From assembly GCA_025698865.1 (NCBI GenBank), contig JAILWQ010000001.1:248001-312000 (forward strand): 64,000 bases of DNA. Direction: 5' to 3'. The stretch comes from Erythrobacter sp. (GTDB lineage: Bacteria > Pseudomonadota > Alphaproteobacteria > Sphingomonadales > Sphingomonadaceae). The notes under the pieces were generated by a model. That model did no database searches. It was not told where the DNA came from and saw only the letters and a program-made list of their open reading frames with translations. Positions 48,651-57,237 of this stretch are shown here, piece after piece. The number at the start of each line of letters is the position of its first letter. Position 1 is the stretch's first letter. A program made the position numbers and the translations under genes.

Positions 48651-48735
48651 TCTCTTCGTCCGTCTGGAGCCGGGGCGGCCGGTCTTGCGCTTCGCGACGG
48701 GCCGTGTCCACCCCGTCGCCGTGGGGAGATCGCGG

Positions 48736-49449
48736 TCACTCCTCGATCGCACCCTCGATCGCATCCTCTGGCGGGTCGGGCAGGACCGCGAGGGCGAGTG
48801 CTGCCAGCGTCAGGGTCCGGGCAAGATCTTCCTCGGTTCCGGCGGGCAGTTTCAGTTCCGGGCCCGACGAGAGGTCGAGCGCGCCGACGGGTTGGCCGTC
48901 CTTCTCGACGACATAGCCGATCGGGGCGAGCGTGCCGCCGGCAAGGCCTTCGACATCGTGGACCGAGGCGATCGCGATCCGCTCTCCGTCCAGTTCGAAC
49001 TCGCCGCGCCGTTCGTGACGGTTGGTGTCGGTATCGTCCCCCTCGACTGCGCGCAGTTCGAGACGGGCCGGGATGGCCTGCCCCTCGCTGGCGAAGGCGC
49101 AGCTGTATTCCATCGGTTCGGCGGGGGTCTCCGCCTCCGCATCGAGCGAGCGCTCCTCCATGCGGCAGCGTCCCTCGATCGCGGATTCGAGGCCCGGACC
49201 GCTGACGGTAAAGCCCGCCCGCGCCGCCCGCCGGGTGAAGCTGTCACCCAGGAATTCGGTGCTCTCGGAGCGGCGGAACGTGCCGAGATAATCCCCGGCT
49301 TCGAACCGCCCGGTGTTCCAGCCGGTCAAGCCGCGCAGAACGGTGGTGCTGATCGCCGCGAGATTGTCGGGGAGGCGCATCCGCGCAGGCTGGATCGCGG
49401 CACACGATGCGAGCGCCAGCGTGGCAGGTATGACGAGAAGATGGCGCAT
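48736..49449 (-). CDS. Putative lipoprotein of unknown function
   Basis: 237 residues with a lipoprotein signal: MRHLLVIPATLALASC, lipobox LASC with Cys16. The mature part contains two further cysteines (GRCRME, YSCAF) that may form a disulfide, a long acidic/Ala-rich C-terminal helix (EEDLARTLTLAALALAVL) and no enzymatic motif. The ATG at 49449 was chosen as it begins the signal peptide; a longer frame starts 10 residues upstream. Confidence 0.8.
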   Translation of the reverse strand: MRHLLVIPATLALASCAAIQPARMRLPDNLAAISTTVLRGLTGWNTGRFEAGDYLGTFRRSESTEFLGDSFTRRAARAGFTVSGPGLESAIEGRCRMEERSLDAEAETPAEPMEYSCAFASEGQAIPARLELRAVEGDDTDTNRHERRGEFELDGERIAIASVHDVEGLAGGTLAPIGYVVEKDGQPVGALDLSSGPELKLPAGTEEDLARTLTLAALALAVLPDPPEDAIEGAIEE

Positions 49450-49533
49450 GATGAACCCCCGGGCCGGAACGGACATCATGCCCGTTCCGGCCGGGATGTG
49501 GTCAAAAAGGTGAACCGCGGCTGTCCGCCCGGA

Positions 49534-50955
49534 TCAGGCCTGACCGCGCGCGCCGCCACCGCCGCTCCCGCGACTGCGATTGCGGTTCCGGTTGCGGCCG
49601 CCGGGACGGCCCTGTCCGCCGGCGCGTTCTCCGCCCCGCTCTCCGGCACCTTGCGGCTTGCCCTTGCGCGCGGGGTGCTTGGCCTTGGGCTTGGCGCGGC
49701 GCGCGGCATCGCCCGTGGGGGTGACGCGCGGCTGCTTCATCTTCTGGCCCGGAGGCGGACGCTTGGTGGGGCCGACGCCTTCCACCACGGCCCGGAAATT
49801 GTCCGGCAGCGGCAGGCGGTCGAACTCCGCATCGGTGTTCTTGCGGATGTCCTTGAGGTAATCGCGCTCGTCCTCGGCGCAGAAGGCGATGGCGACCCCG
49901 TCGCGCCCGGCGCGCGCGGTGCGGCCGATGCGATGGACGTACTGGTCGGGGACGTTGGGCAGTTCGTAATTGATGACGTGGCTGACGCCGGGAATGTCGA
50001 TCCCGCGCGCCGCGACATCGGTCGCGACCAGCACCGGCGTCTTGCCGCGCTTGAACTCGTCGAGCGCGCGCTGGCGCTGCGGCTGGCTCTTGTTGCCGTG
50101 GATCGCATTGGCGGCGATCCCGGCGCGGGCGAGGTTCTTCACCACCCGGTCGCAGCCATGCTTGGTCCGCGCGAACACCAGAATGCGCTCGAACTTGCCG
50201 GGCACCGCGTGCTGGCCCTTGAGGATCATTTCGAGCAGGGTCTGCTTCTCGTCCTGCTGGACCATGAAGAGATACTGGTCGATCCGCTCGGCCGTGGTCG
50301 CCGCCGGAGTGACGGAGACGGTCGCCGGATTGTTGCAGTACTTGCCCACCAGTTCCTTGATCTGCGCGGGCATGGTGGCGGAGAAGAACAGCGTCTGGCG
50401 ATCGTCGGGAACGAGCTGGCTGATCCGCCGCAGCGCGTGGATGAAGCCGAGGTCGAGCATCTGGTCCGCCTCGTCGAGGACGAGGATCTCGACCCCGTTC
50501 AGCTGGAACGCCTTCTGGTCGATCAGATCGAGCAGGCGCCCCGGCGTCGCGACGAGGATGTCGGTCCCGCGATGCAGCTTGTTGCGGTCCTTGTTGACCG
50601 AGGTGCCGCCGACGATCGACTGCACCTTCAGACCGGCGAGCGCGCCGTAATCCTTGGCGCTGTCGGCGATCTGGCCGGCAAGCTCGCGCGTCGGGGCGAG
50701 CACCAGCATCCGGCAGGACTTGAACGGCGTCTGCCTGTCCGCCTCGCGCAGCCGGTCGATGCTGGGCAGCATGAAGGCCGCCGTCTTGCCGGTGCCGGTC
50801 TGCGCGATGCCGAGCAGGTCGCGGCCCTCGAGCACCGAGGGAATGGCCCGCGCCTGGATCGGCGTCGGCGTGGAATAGCCCTTGAGATGGAGGGCCTGGA
50901 GGACGGGCTGCGACAGCCCCAGGTCCTCGAAAGTGTGTTCTGTAGATTGCGTCAT
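49534..50955 (-). CDS. DEAD-box RNA helicase with basic Arg/Gly/Asn tail
   Basis: ATP-dependent RNA helicase of the RhlE/CsdA-like group. 473 residues with Q motif (FEDLGLSQPVLQAL, TPIQ), AQTGTGKT (Walker A), PTRELA, TPGR, DEAD in VLDEADQMLD, SAT, VATDVAARGIDIP and HRIGRTARAG. From about residue 395 the tail is lysine/proline-rich, then ends in a GGRNRNRNRSRGSGGGG stretch likely to bind RNA. The ATG at 50955 is the family start; a second ATG (50967) lies 4 codons upstream. No clear ribosome-binding site. A weak TTGACT-17-CACATG promoter at 51126-51154 would give a leader of about 165 bases. Confidence 0.94.
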   Translation of the reverse strand: MTQSTEHTFEDLGLSQPVLQALHLKGYSTPTPIQARAIPSVLEGRDLLGIAQTGTGKTAAFMLPSIDRLREADRQTPFKSCRMLVLAPTRELAGQIADSAKDYGALAGLKVQSIVGGTSVNKDRNKLHRGTDILVATPGRLLDLIDQKAFQLNGVEILVLDEADQMLDLGFIHALRRISQLVPDDRQTLFFSATMPAQIKELVGKYCNNPATVSVTPAATTAERIDQYLFMVQQDEKQTLLEMILKGQHAVPGKFERILVFARTKHGCDRVVKNLARAGIAANAIHGNKSQPQRQRALDEFKRGKTPVLVATDVAARGIDIPGVSHVINYELPNVPDQYVHRIGRTARAGRDGVAIAFCAEDERDYLKDIRKNTDAEFDRLPLPDNFRAVVEGVGPTKRPPPGQKMKQPRVTPTGDAARRAKPKAKHPARKGKPQGAGERGGERAGGQGRPGGRNRNRNRSRGSGGGGARGQA

Positions 50956-51173
50956 GAAAACTCGCATATGTGCGATGGGCGCGCCGCATCCATGCGGCAC
51001 GCATCGCGGGGTTTGAAAACCACCCGCGTGAAAAGGGAAGCTCTGGAAAAAGGACCGAAACGCTGCCGGGGCCGGAGGCTGTCTCGCCACCGCCGCTTCA
51101 CGCTGGCGGGCGTCTCGATGGCGGCCATGTGGGGGCTGGCGCGCCGGAAGTCAATTGCGCTTGCTTCATCACT

Positions 51174-51196
51174 TTGATAACTGTTGATAAAATAAC
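51174..51196 (+). promoter_or_regulatory. Candidate operator upstream of parDE
   Basis: TTGATAA occurs twice, exactly 10 bases apart (51174-51180 and 51184-51190), and GTTGATAAAATAAC is near-palindromic. One helical turn spacing fits autoregulation by a ribbon-helix-helix antitoxin. The stretch is notably AT-rich for this region. Confidence 0.45.
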
Positions 51197-51209
51197 AGGA
51201 GTCGGGATC

Positions 51210-51467
51210 ATGATCAGCGCAGACCTTGGTGAAACGCTGGAAGAATTCGTGCGAGAACTGGTCAGCAGAGGCCGTTACAATTCCAAGAGCGAAGTGCTGC
51301 GTGAGGGCGTCCGTCTGGTTCAGGATCGAGAGGCACGGCTGGTCGCTCTCAACGGCGCCATCGCCGAGGGTTTGCAGGACCTCTTCGCAGGCCGAGTGAT
51401 ACCTGCCGATCAAGTGTTCGACGACATCAAGCGCGAACTGCAAGAGAAATTCGGCCCACAACCATGA
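51210..51467 (+). CDS. parD: ParD-like antitoxin
   Basis: 85-residue antitoxin with an N-terminal ribbon-helix-helix (MISADLGETLEEFVREL, YNSKSEVLREGVRLV), expected to repress its own operon, and a C-terminal helix that neutralises ParE. AGGAG precedes the ATG. The stop overlaps the toxin ATG by 4 bases (ATGA). Upstream are two TTGATAA repeats that could be its operator. Confidence 0.93.
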   Translation: MISADLGETLEEFVRELVSRGRYNSKSEVLREGVRLVQDREARLVALNGAIAEGLQDLFAGRVIPADQVFDDIKRELQEKFGPQP

Positions 51468-51754
51468 GGTTGGTGTTCACGGAAAAGGCCCGCGCCGATC
51501 TGCGCGGGATCGCAATGCATATCGCCAGGGATGATTACGCAAGAGCACTTTCCTTCACCGAGGAGTTGCGCATCGCATGTGCGGGTTTGAGGGATTTCCC
51601 GCGCCGTTTTCCAGTCGCGACCCACTTCGCCGATACGGAAGTCCGGCGTAGGCTGCATGATGACTATCTAATCTATTATCGTATCGAGAACGACACGGTC
51701 GCGATCTTGCGCATCGTGCACGGATCGATCGACATGACGGTGTTGCAGAACTGA
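51464..51754 (+). CDS. parE: ParE-like toxin (RelE/ParE fold)
   Basis: 96 residues with the family pattern: FTEKARADLRGIAMHIARDD, GLRDFPRRFPVATHF, the VRRRLHDDYLIYYRIENDTV segment and IVHGSIDM near the end. ParE toxins poison DNA gyrase, whereas RelE toxins cut mRNA; the ParD-type partner favours ParE. Intact, and coupled to parD by a 4-base overlap. 28 bases from the convergent pgi stop. Confidence 0.93.
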   Translation: MRLVFTEKARADLRGIAMHIARDDYARALSFTEELRIACAGLRDFPRRFPVATHFADTEVRRRLHDDYLIYYRIENDTVAILRIVHGSIDMTVLQN

Positions 51755-51782
51755 CGGCCACGAAGAGCTTTCGTTTACTGCA

Positions 51783-53360
51783 TTATTTAAGCCCCGCCGC
51801 CTCCACCAGCTGCGCCGTGCTGGCGTCGAAATCGCTGTCGCCCGCCTCGATCGCCCTTGCCATCGACTTGCCGAGTTCCACGCCGAACTGGTCGAATGGG
51901 TTGATGCCCATCAGCACCGCGCCCGCGAAAGTGCGATGTTCGTGGAAGGCGATCAGCGCGCCCAGCGTCGCGGCATCGAGATCGTCGGCGAGGATCGTCG
52001 CGCTCGGGCGGTCGCCGGGGAAATTGTGGGCCGGGTCCGATCCCTTGTCGCCCGCCATCAGCGCGGCGCCTTGCGCGAAGCAGTTCATCAGCAGGATGCG
52101 ATGGTGCGCGGGGTCGAGCGCGTCGCCGGGCGCGATGCTGGCGATGAAATCGACCGGGATCAGATGCGTGCCCTGGTGGAGCAGCTGGAACACGGCGTGC
52201 TGCGCGTCCGTCCCCACCCCGCCCCAGGTGATCGCGGCGGTCGGCTCGTCCACCGGCTGCATGTCGGCGGTCACGCGCTTGCCGTTCGATTCCATCTCCA
52301 GCTGCTGGAGATAGTCGGGAAACAGGCCCAGCCGCTCGTCATAGGCGAAGACGGCGCGGGTCTGGCAGCTGCGCACCCGCGCGTAATAGCGGTCGGCGAA
52401 GGCGGCGCGCAGCGGCAGATTGGCGCGGCCCTCGGTCTCGGCGAAATGCCGGTCGACCGCCTGCGCGCCCGCCAGCATCGCCTCGAATTCGTCCCACCCT
52501 ACGGCAAGCGCGACCGGAAAGCCGATGCTCGACCACAGCGAGTAGCGCCCGCCGACGGTTTCCTTGAAGGGCAGGATGCGGGTTTCGTCCACACCCCACT
52601 CGACGGCCTTTTCGGGCGAGGCGGTGAGCGCGACCACCCGGCCCGAGGGATCGGACACGCCCCCTTCGCCGAGCCATTTCAGCACCGAGGCGGCGTTGGT
52701 CATGGTCTCGATCGTGGTGAAGGTCTTGCTCGCCACCGCGACCATGGTGGTCGCCGGATCGCAGGCGGCGAAGGCCTGTTCCAACGCCACGCCGTCGATA
52801 TTCGAGACGACATGCACGTCGACCAGTTCGAGATCGCGGGTCAGCGCGTCGATCGCCAGCGCCGGGCCGAGCGCGCTACCGCCGATCCCGACATGGATCA
52901 GGTGCTTCACCTCGCCCATCGCGCCGCCATGGATCGCCTCGACCAGCAGTCTCATGCGCTGGTGCAGCGCGTCCGCTTCCTCGACATCGCTGTCCTTGCC
53001 GGTGCCGCGCTCGGCGGTGTGGGTCGCGGCGCGGCCTTCAGTGACGTTGACCTTCTCGCCGCCGAGCAGGGCGGCACGCTGCTGCGCGAAACCGCGCGCC
53101 TCGGCCAGTTTCTCGAACCCGGCGAGCAGCGCGCTGTCGAGATGGGTCTTGGACCAGTCGAACAGCACGCCGCCAGCCGTCTCGTCCTCGCCCCATTCGA
53201 TCCGGCCCGACAGCATCGCCACGCGCTCCGCGCCGCCCGGTTCGTCATAGCCCTCGCCGCCGTCGCGCTCGGCGCTGAAGAGTTCGCGCAAGGTCGGGCG
53301 CGGCAGGCTCTCGATATGATCCCAGGCAGCGGTGACGGCATCGGCAGGGGTGGTCGGCAC
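51783..53360 (-). CDS. pgi: Glucose-6-phosphate isomerase
   Basis: Interconverts glucose 6-phosphate and fructose 6-phosphate. 525 residues; conserved blocks VIHVGIGGSALGP-like (HVGIGGSALGPALA), ASKTFTTIETMTNA, GGRYSLWSSIGFPVAL, MESNGKR with the catalytic Glu, and the C-terminal GINPFDQFGVELGKSMA. Length a little below the enteric enzyme (549). Single-gene unit, convergent with parDE and divergent from lepB. Confidence 0.97.
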   Translation of the reverse strand: MPTTPADAVTAAWDHIESLPRPTLRELFSAERDGGEGYDEPGGAERVAMLSGRIEWGEDETAGGVLFDWSKTHLDSALLAGFEKLAEARGFAQQRAALLGGEKVNVTEGRAATHTAERGTGKDSDVEEADALHQRMRLLVEAIHGGAMGEVKHLIHVGIGGSALGPALAIDALTRDLELVDVHVVSNIDGVALEQAFAACDPATTMVAVASKTFTTIETMTNAASVLKWLGEGGVSDPSGRVVALTASPEKAVEWGVDETRILPFKETVGGRYSLWSSIGFPVALAVGWDEFEAMLAGAQAVDRHFAETEGRANLPLRAAFADRYYARVRSCQTRAVFAYDERLGLFPDYLQQLEMESNGKRVTADMQPVDEPTAAITWGGVGTDAQHAVFQLLHQGTHLIPVDFIASIAPGDALDPAHHRILLMNCFAQGAALMAGDKGSDPAHNFPGDRPSATILADDLDAATLGALIAFHEHRTFAGAVLMGINPFDQFGVELGKSMARAIEAGDSDFDASTAQLVEAAGLK

Positions 53361-53408
53361 GGCAAAAATCCTTTCGATCGCGATCCGGCGCGGGTAGAGC
53401 CGCCGCCG

Positions 53409-54263
53409 ATGGCCCGCAACCCCGCAGCGACGATGGATGGCAAGACCGCGCCCGATGGCCCCGCGTCCGACGACCGGGCAGTACAGGACCGCGAAAGCTG
53501 GGGCAGCTATCTGCGCTTCCTCGCGCTGGTGGTGCTGGCCGTGCTCGCCTTCCGCAGCTTCGTGTTCTCGCCCTTCACCATTCCGAGCGAGAGCATGCTG
53601 CCCCGCCTGATGGTGGGCGACTATCTGGTCGCGGCCAAGTGGCCATACGGCTATTCCCGGCTGTCGCTGCCGTTCGAGGCGCCGCTAATTTCCGGACGCG
53701 TGTTCGCCAGCCTGCCGGAGCGCGGGGATGTGGTGATCTTCAAGCATCCTTCCGACGGGACCGACTACGTGAAGCGCGCGATCGGCCTGTCGGGGGACAC
53801 AGTGGCGGTGCGCGGCGGGCGGGTGATCCTGAACGGCCGGATGCTGGAGCGCGGCCCGCTCGCGCCGCTCTCCGTTCGCATATCGGCCAACACCGCCTGC
53901 CACGGTCGCGCGCAGGAAATCGCGCGCGATGGCACGAGAGCCTGCGTCTATCCCGTGGCCACCGAAACGCTCCCCTCGGGCCGCAGCTATCCGGTGATCG
54001 ATCTCGGCCCCACGCCGCAGGACGATTTCGGCCCGGTAACCGTCCCCGAGGGTCGCCTGTTCGTGATGGGCGACAACCGCGACAATTCGATGGACAGCCG
54101 CTTTCCCGACCTGCCGGGCGGCGGAGTCGGCCTGGTGTCCACGGACCTGCTGGTCGGGCGCGCGAGCATGGTGTTGTGGTCGACCGACGGCAGCGCCGAA
54201 TGGGCAAAGCCCTGGACCTGGTTCACCGCCGCCCGCTGGAACCGCATCGGAACACTTCTATGA
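53409..54263 (+). CDS. lepB: Signal peptidase I
   Basis: Membrane serine protease that removes Sec/Tat signal peptides. 284 residues: one N-terminal helix (LRFLALVVLAVLAFRSFV), catalytic Ser62 in PSESMLPRL, catalytic Lys122 in DYVKRAIGLSGD, and the GDNRDNSMDSR box. A second ATG (53433) is possible. Its stop overlaps the rnc start (ATGA), so lepB, rnc and era form one translationally coupled unit, a common alphaproteobacterial arrangement. Confidence 0.96.
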   Translation: MARNPAATMDGKTAPDGPASDDRAVQDRESWGSYLRFLALVVLAVLAFRSFVFSPFTIPSESMLPRLMVGDYLVAAKWPYGYSRLSLPFEAPLISGRVFASLPERGDVVIFKHPSDGTDYVKRAIGLSGDTVAVRGGRVILNGRMLERGPLAPLSVRISANTACHGRAQEIARDGTRACVYPVATETLPSGRSYPVIDLGPTPQDDFGPVTVPEGRLFVMGDNRDNSMDSRFPDLPGGGVGLVSTDLLVGRASMVLWSTDGSAEWAKPWTWFTAARWNRIGTLL

Positions 54264-54931
54264 ACCGCCTGTCTCCCGAAGCGCGCGAATGGCTCGAAGC
54301 CACGGGCTATTGCGTCGGCGATGAAAGCCTGTGGCTCGCCGCTCTCACCCATGGCAGCACCGGAGAGAAGCGCGATTACCAGCGCCTCGAGTTTCTCGGC
54401 GACCGGGTTCTCGGGCTGGCCATCGCCGAATGGCTCTACGAACAGAGCGACGCGCCCGAAGGCAAGCTCTCCCAGCGTCTCAACGCACTGGTCAGCCGCG
54501 AGATGTGCGCGCAGATCGCGCGGGGCATCGGCCTTGCCCCGCATATCCGCATTTCCAAGCAGGCTCATGCCGATGGCGGTCGCGATTCCGACAATATCCT
54601 CGGCGACGTGATGGAATCGTTGCTCGGCGTGCATTTCCTCGAGCAGGGGTTCGCGCCGACCCGCGATCTCGTCCACCAGCTCTGGCGTCCGGCGCTCGAA
54701 AGCGGTGCGGGGCTGCGCAAGCATCCCAAGTCCGCCTTGCAGGAATGGGCGGCGGGCAACCAGCGCAAGCCGCCGGAGTACGAGGTCACCGACCGGTCCG
54801 GCCCCGACCACGCGGCCCGCTTCACCGTGCGGGTCAAGGTCCACAAGGTCGGCGAGGCGGAAGGCGTCGCCGGCAGCAAGGGCGAGGCCGAAAAGGCCGC
54901 CGCCAAAGCCTTCATGGAGAGATATTCTTGA
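54260..54931 (+). CDS. rnc: Ribonuclease III
   Basis: Double-strand-specific endoribonuclease for rRNA and mRNA processing. 223 residues: catalytic segment QRLEFLGDRVLGL (E44, D48), second metal site D116 and E119 in GDVMESLLG, and a C-terminal double-stranded RNA-binding domain (PKSALQEWAAGNQRKPPEYEV to GSKGEAEKAAAKAFME, here in parts). Overlaps lepB upstream and shares TTGA with the era start downstream. Confidence 0.97.
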   Translation: MNRLSPEAREWLEATGYCVGDESLWLAALTHGSTGEKRDYQRLEFLGDRVLGLAIAEWLYEQSDAPEGKLSQRLNALVSREMCAQIARGIGLAPHIRISKQAHADGGRDSDNILGDVMESLLGVHFLEQGFAPTRDLVHQLWRPALESGAGLRKHPKSALQEWAAGNQRKPPEYEVTDRSGPDHAARFTVRVKVHKVGEAEGVAGSKGEAEKAAAKAFMERYS

Positions 54932-55842
54932 GTTCCGAAACCACGAGATGCGGGGTCGTCGCCGTGATCGGCGCGCCCAATGCGGGCAAGTCGACGCTGG
55001 TGAACCAGCTCGTCGGCCAGAAGGTCGCGATTACCAGCGCCAAGGCCCAGACCACCCGCGCGCGGATGATGGGCATCGCGCTCGATTCAAGCGACGCGGG
55101 CGAGACGCAGATCGTGCTGGTCGACACGCCCGGCATCTTCGCGCCCCGGCGCAAGCTCGACCGCGCGATGGTGAGCGCTGCGTGGGAAGGCGCGGAGGCG
55201 GCCGACGCGCTGGTGCTGCTGGTCGACCCGATCAAGCAGCGCCGCCACGAGCTCGAACCGCTGATCGAGGCGCTGGCCAAGCGGCCCGAGCGCAAGCTGC
55301 TGGTCCTGAACAAGGTCGACCGCGCCAAGAAAGAGCCGCTGCTGGCACTGGCGCAGGAACTCGGCGAGAAGGTCGATTTCGCGGAGGTCTATTTCGTCTC
55401 CGCCCTGACCGGCGACGGCGTGCCGGAAATGAAGGCGGCGCTCGCGGCAATGATGCCCGAAGGCGAGTGGATGTATCCCGAGGATCAGGTGAGCGATGCC
55501 TCCGAACGGCTGCTCGCCGCCGAGATCACCCGCGAGCAGCTCTACCGACAGCTGCACGAGGAGCTGCCCTATGACAGCGCGGTCCGGCCCGAGAAATATC
55601 TCGAACGGCCCGACGGCAGCGTGGAAATCCACCAGCAGATCGTGGTCGCGCGCGACAACCAGCGCGCCATCGTTCTCGGCAAGGGCGGCGCGCGCATCAA
55701 GGCGATCGGACAGGCCGCGCGCGAGGAACTGTCCGAGCTTCTGGGCCGCAAGGTCCACCTCTTCCTGCACGTGAAAGCGGACGAACGCTGGAGCGAGGAC
55801 AAGGAGATTTTCGAGGAAATGGGGCTCGACTGGGTGCGCTGA
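54928..55842 (+). CDS. era: GTPase Era
   Basis: Ribosome-assembly GTPase that binds the 3' end of 16S rRNA. 304 residues: GAPNAGKST (G1), the TTRARMMG switch region, DTPGIF (G3), NKVD (G4), and a C-terminal KH domain with IVLGKGGARIKAIGQ. Start is TTG at 54928, overlapping the rnc stop (TTGA), with GGAGAG upstream; no ATG is near and the next in-frame ATG would lose the G1 motif. Confidence 0.96.
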   Translation: MSSETTRCGVVAVIGAPNAGKSTLVNQLVGQKVAITSAKAQTTRARMMGIALDSSDAGETQIVLVDTPGIFAPRRKLDRAMVSAAWEGAEAADALVLLVDPIKQRRHELEPLIEALAKRPERKLLVLNKVDRAKKEPLLALAQELGEKVDFAEVYFVSALTGDGVPEMKAALAAMMPEGEWMYPEDQVSDASERLLAAEITREQLYRQLHEELPYDSAVRPEKYLERPDGSVEIHQQIVVARDNQRAIVLGKGGARIKAIGQAAREELSELLGRKVHLFLHVKADERWSEDKEIFEEMGLDWVR

Positions 55843-55861
55843 GCGCGCGGCCCGATCTCTA

Positions 55862-57232
55862 CTAGCGCTGGCGCGTAACGGCGAAGAAGCGCGTCATGCT
55901 GCAGGCCGCGGCCAGCACGGCGAAGCCGCAGGCCGCCAGCATCGGCACCGGCCCCAGCCCGGTTCCGAGCGCGAGCAGCAGGCCGACCAGCGCCGCACCC
56001 AGAGTCTGGCCCATCAGGCGCGAGGTCGACAGGAGGCCCCCGGCGGCGGCCGAGCGGTCCTTGGGCGCGCGGCCGATCAGCAGGCGCGAATTGGGCGCGA
56101 AGAACAGCCCGAAGCCGAGCGCGGCGAGCGACAGGCGCCAGCCGATCGCCACCGCGCCGGGATCGGACGGCAGGAAGGCGAGCAGCACCAGCGCAGCGAT
56201 GGCGATGCTCATGCCCGTCACCCCCAGCTTGGTCGCTGCCACCCGGTCCGACAGCCAGCCCGCTGCCGGGGCCACGAACAGCATGGTCAGCGGGAACGGC
56301 AGCAGCAGCAGGCCGACCTCGTCGGGCGCGTAGCCATAGACCTGCTCGAACCGGAACGGCAGCGCGACCATCAGCGAGGAGCTGGCCAGAAACGCCGCGA
56401 TCGCCGCCAGCGCGGACAGGCCGAGCACCGGATTGGCGATCAGGTCGACCGGCACGACCGGATTGGCCCTGCCCCGCTCCCTGCGCACCAGCAGCCAGGC
56501 CGATACGATGCCCGCAGCGACGGCGGCGATGCCGTAGCTATCGGTCTCGCCATGGGTCGCCAGCTGGAGGCCGCCGATCAGCAGGAGCACGGTCACCGCG
56601 CTCCAGATGCCGCTTAACCGTTCGGGCGCGCGATCGGTGCGGCGCACCGGCTCGGGCAGGGATCGCCCGATCACCAGCGAGACTATCGCCATCGGCACGG
56701 CGGCGACGAACACCCAGCGCCAGTCCGCATGTTCGACGATGAAGCCGCCCAGCGTCGGCGCGATGGCATAGGTGGTCGCGACGATCACCGAATTGATCCC
56801 CATCCCGCTGCCGAGGCTGCGCGCCGGATAGATTTCGCGCAGCATCGCCGCCGAAACGCTGAGCGCCATCCCCGCCCCCAGGGCCTGCCCCGCTCGGGCG
56901 ATGAGCAGCGCGGCGAAATCGTTCACGAAATAGACCGCGGCGGAAGTCACGAGAAAGATCGTCTGGCCGAGCTGGTAGAGCCGGCGATGACCGATTCGGT
57001 CGCCGAGGCTGGCGAAGGGCAGCAGGCCCATCACCAGAACGAGCTGGTAGACGGTCACCACATTGGTAACGACCCCGTTGCCCACGCCCAGTTCGCGCGC
57101 GATCGTCGGTAGCGCGACATTCGCCACCGCTCCGTCGAGCACGAACAGGGCGGTGCCGAAACTGATCGCGACGATTGCGAGCAGGCGGCGGGGCATGGGC
57201 AGCCCGTCCGCCGCCTCGGCTTCGGCGCTCAC
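55862..57232 (-). CDS. MFS drug/solute exporter, 14-helix type
   Basis: 456-residue major facilitator protein with about 14 hydrophobic helices, DHA2-like. Visible motifs: FVLDGAVANVALPTIARELG (helix 1 motif D1), LLPFASLGDRIGHRRLYQLG (motif A), and INSVIVATTYAIAPTLGG (motif C-like). GTG at 57232 is chosen because GGAG from the end of topA lies 10 bases upstream; ATG at 57196 is an alternative. Only 5 bases separate it from topA, so it is probably co-transcribed. Substrate unknown. Confidence 0.87.
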   Translation of the reverse strand: MSAEAEAADGLPMPRRLLAIVAISFGTALFVLDGAVANVALPTIARELGVGNGVVTNVVTVYQLVLVMGLLPFASLGDRIGHRRLYQLGQTIFLVTSAAVYFVNDFAALLIARAGQALGAGMALSVSAAMLREIYPARSLGSGMGINSVIVATTYAIAPTLGGFIVEHADWRWVFVAAVPMAIVSLVIGRSLPEPVRRTDRAPERLSGIWSAVTVLLLIGGLQLATHGETDSYGIAAVAAGIVSAWLLVRRERGRANPVVPVDLIANPVLGLSALAAIAAFLASSSLMVALPFRFEQVYGYAPDEVGLLLLPFPLTMLFVAPAAGWLSDRVAATKLGVTGMSIAIAALVLLAFLPSDPGAVAIGWRLSLAALGFGLFFAPNSRLLIGRAPKDRSAAAGGLLSTSRLMGQTLGAALVGLLLALGTGLGPVPMLAACGFAVLAAACSMTRFFAVTRQR

Positions 57233-57237
57233 CGCGA

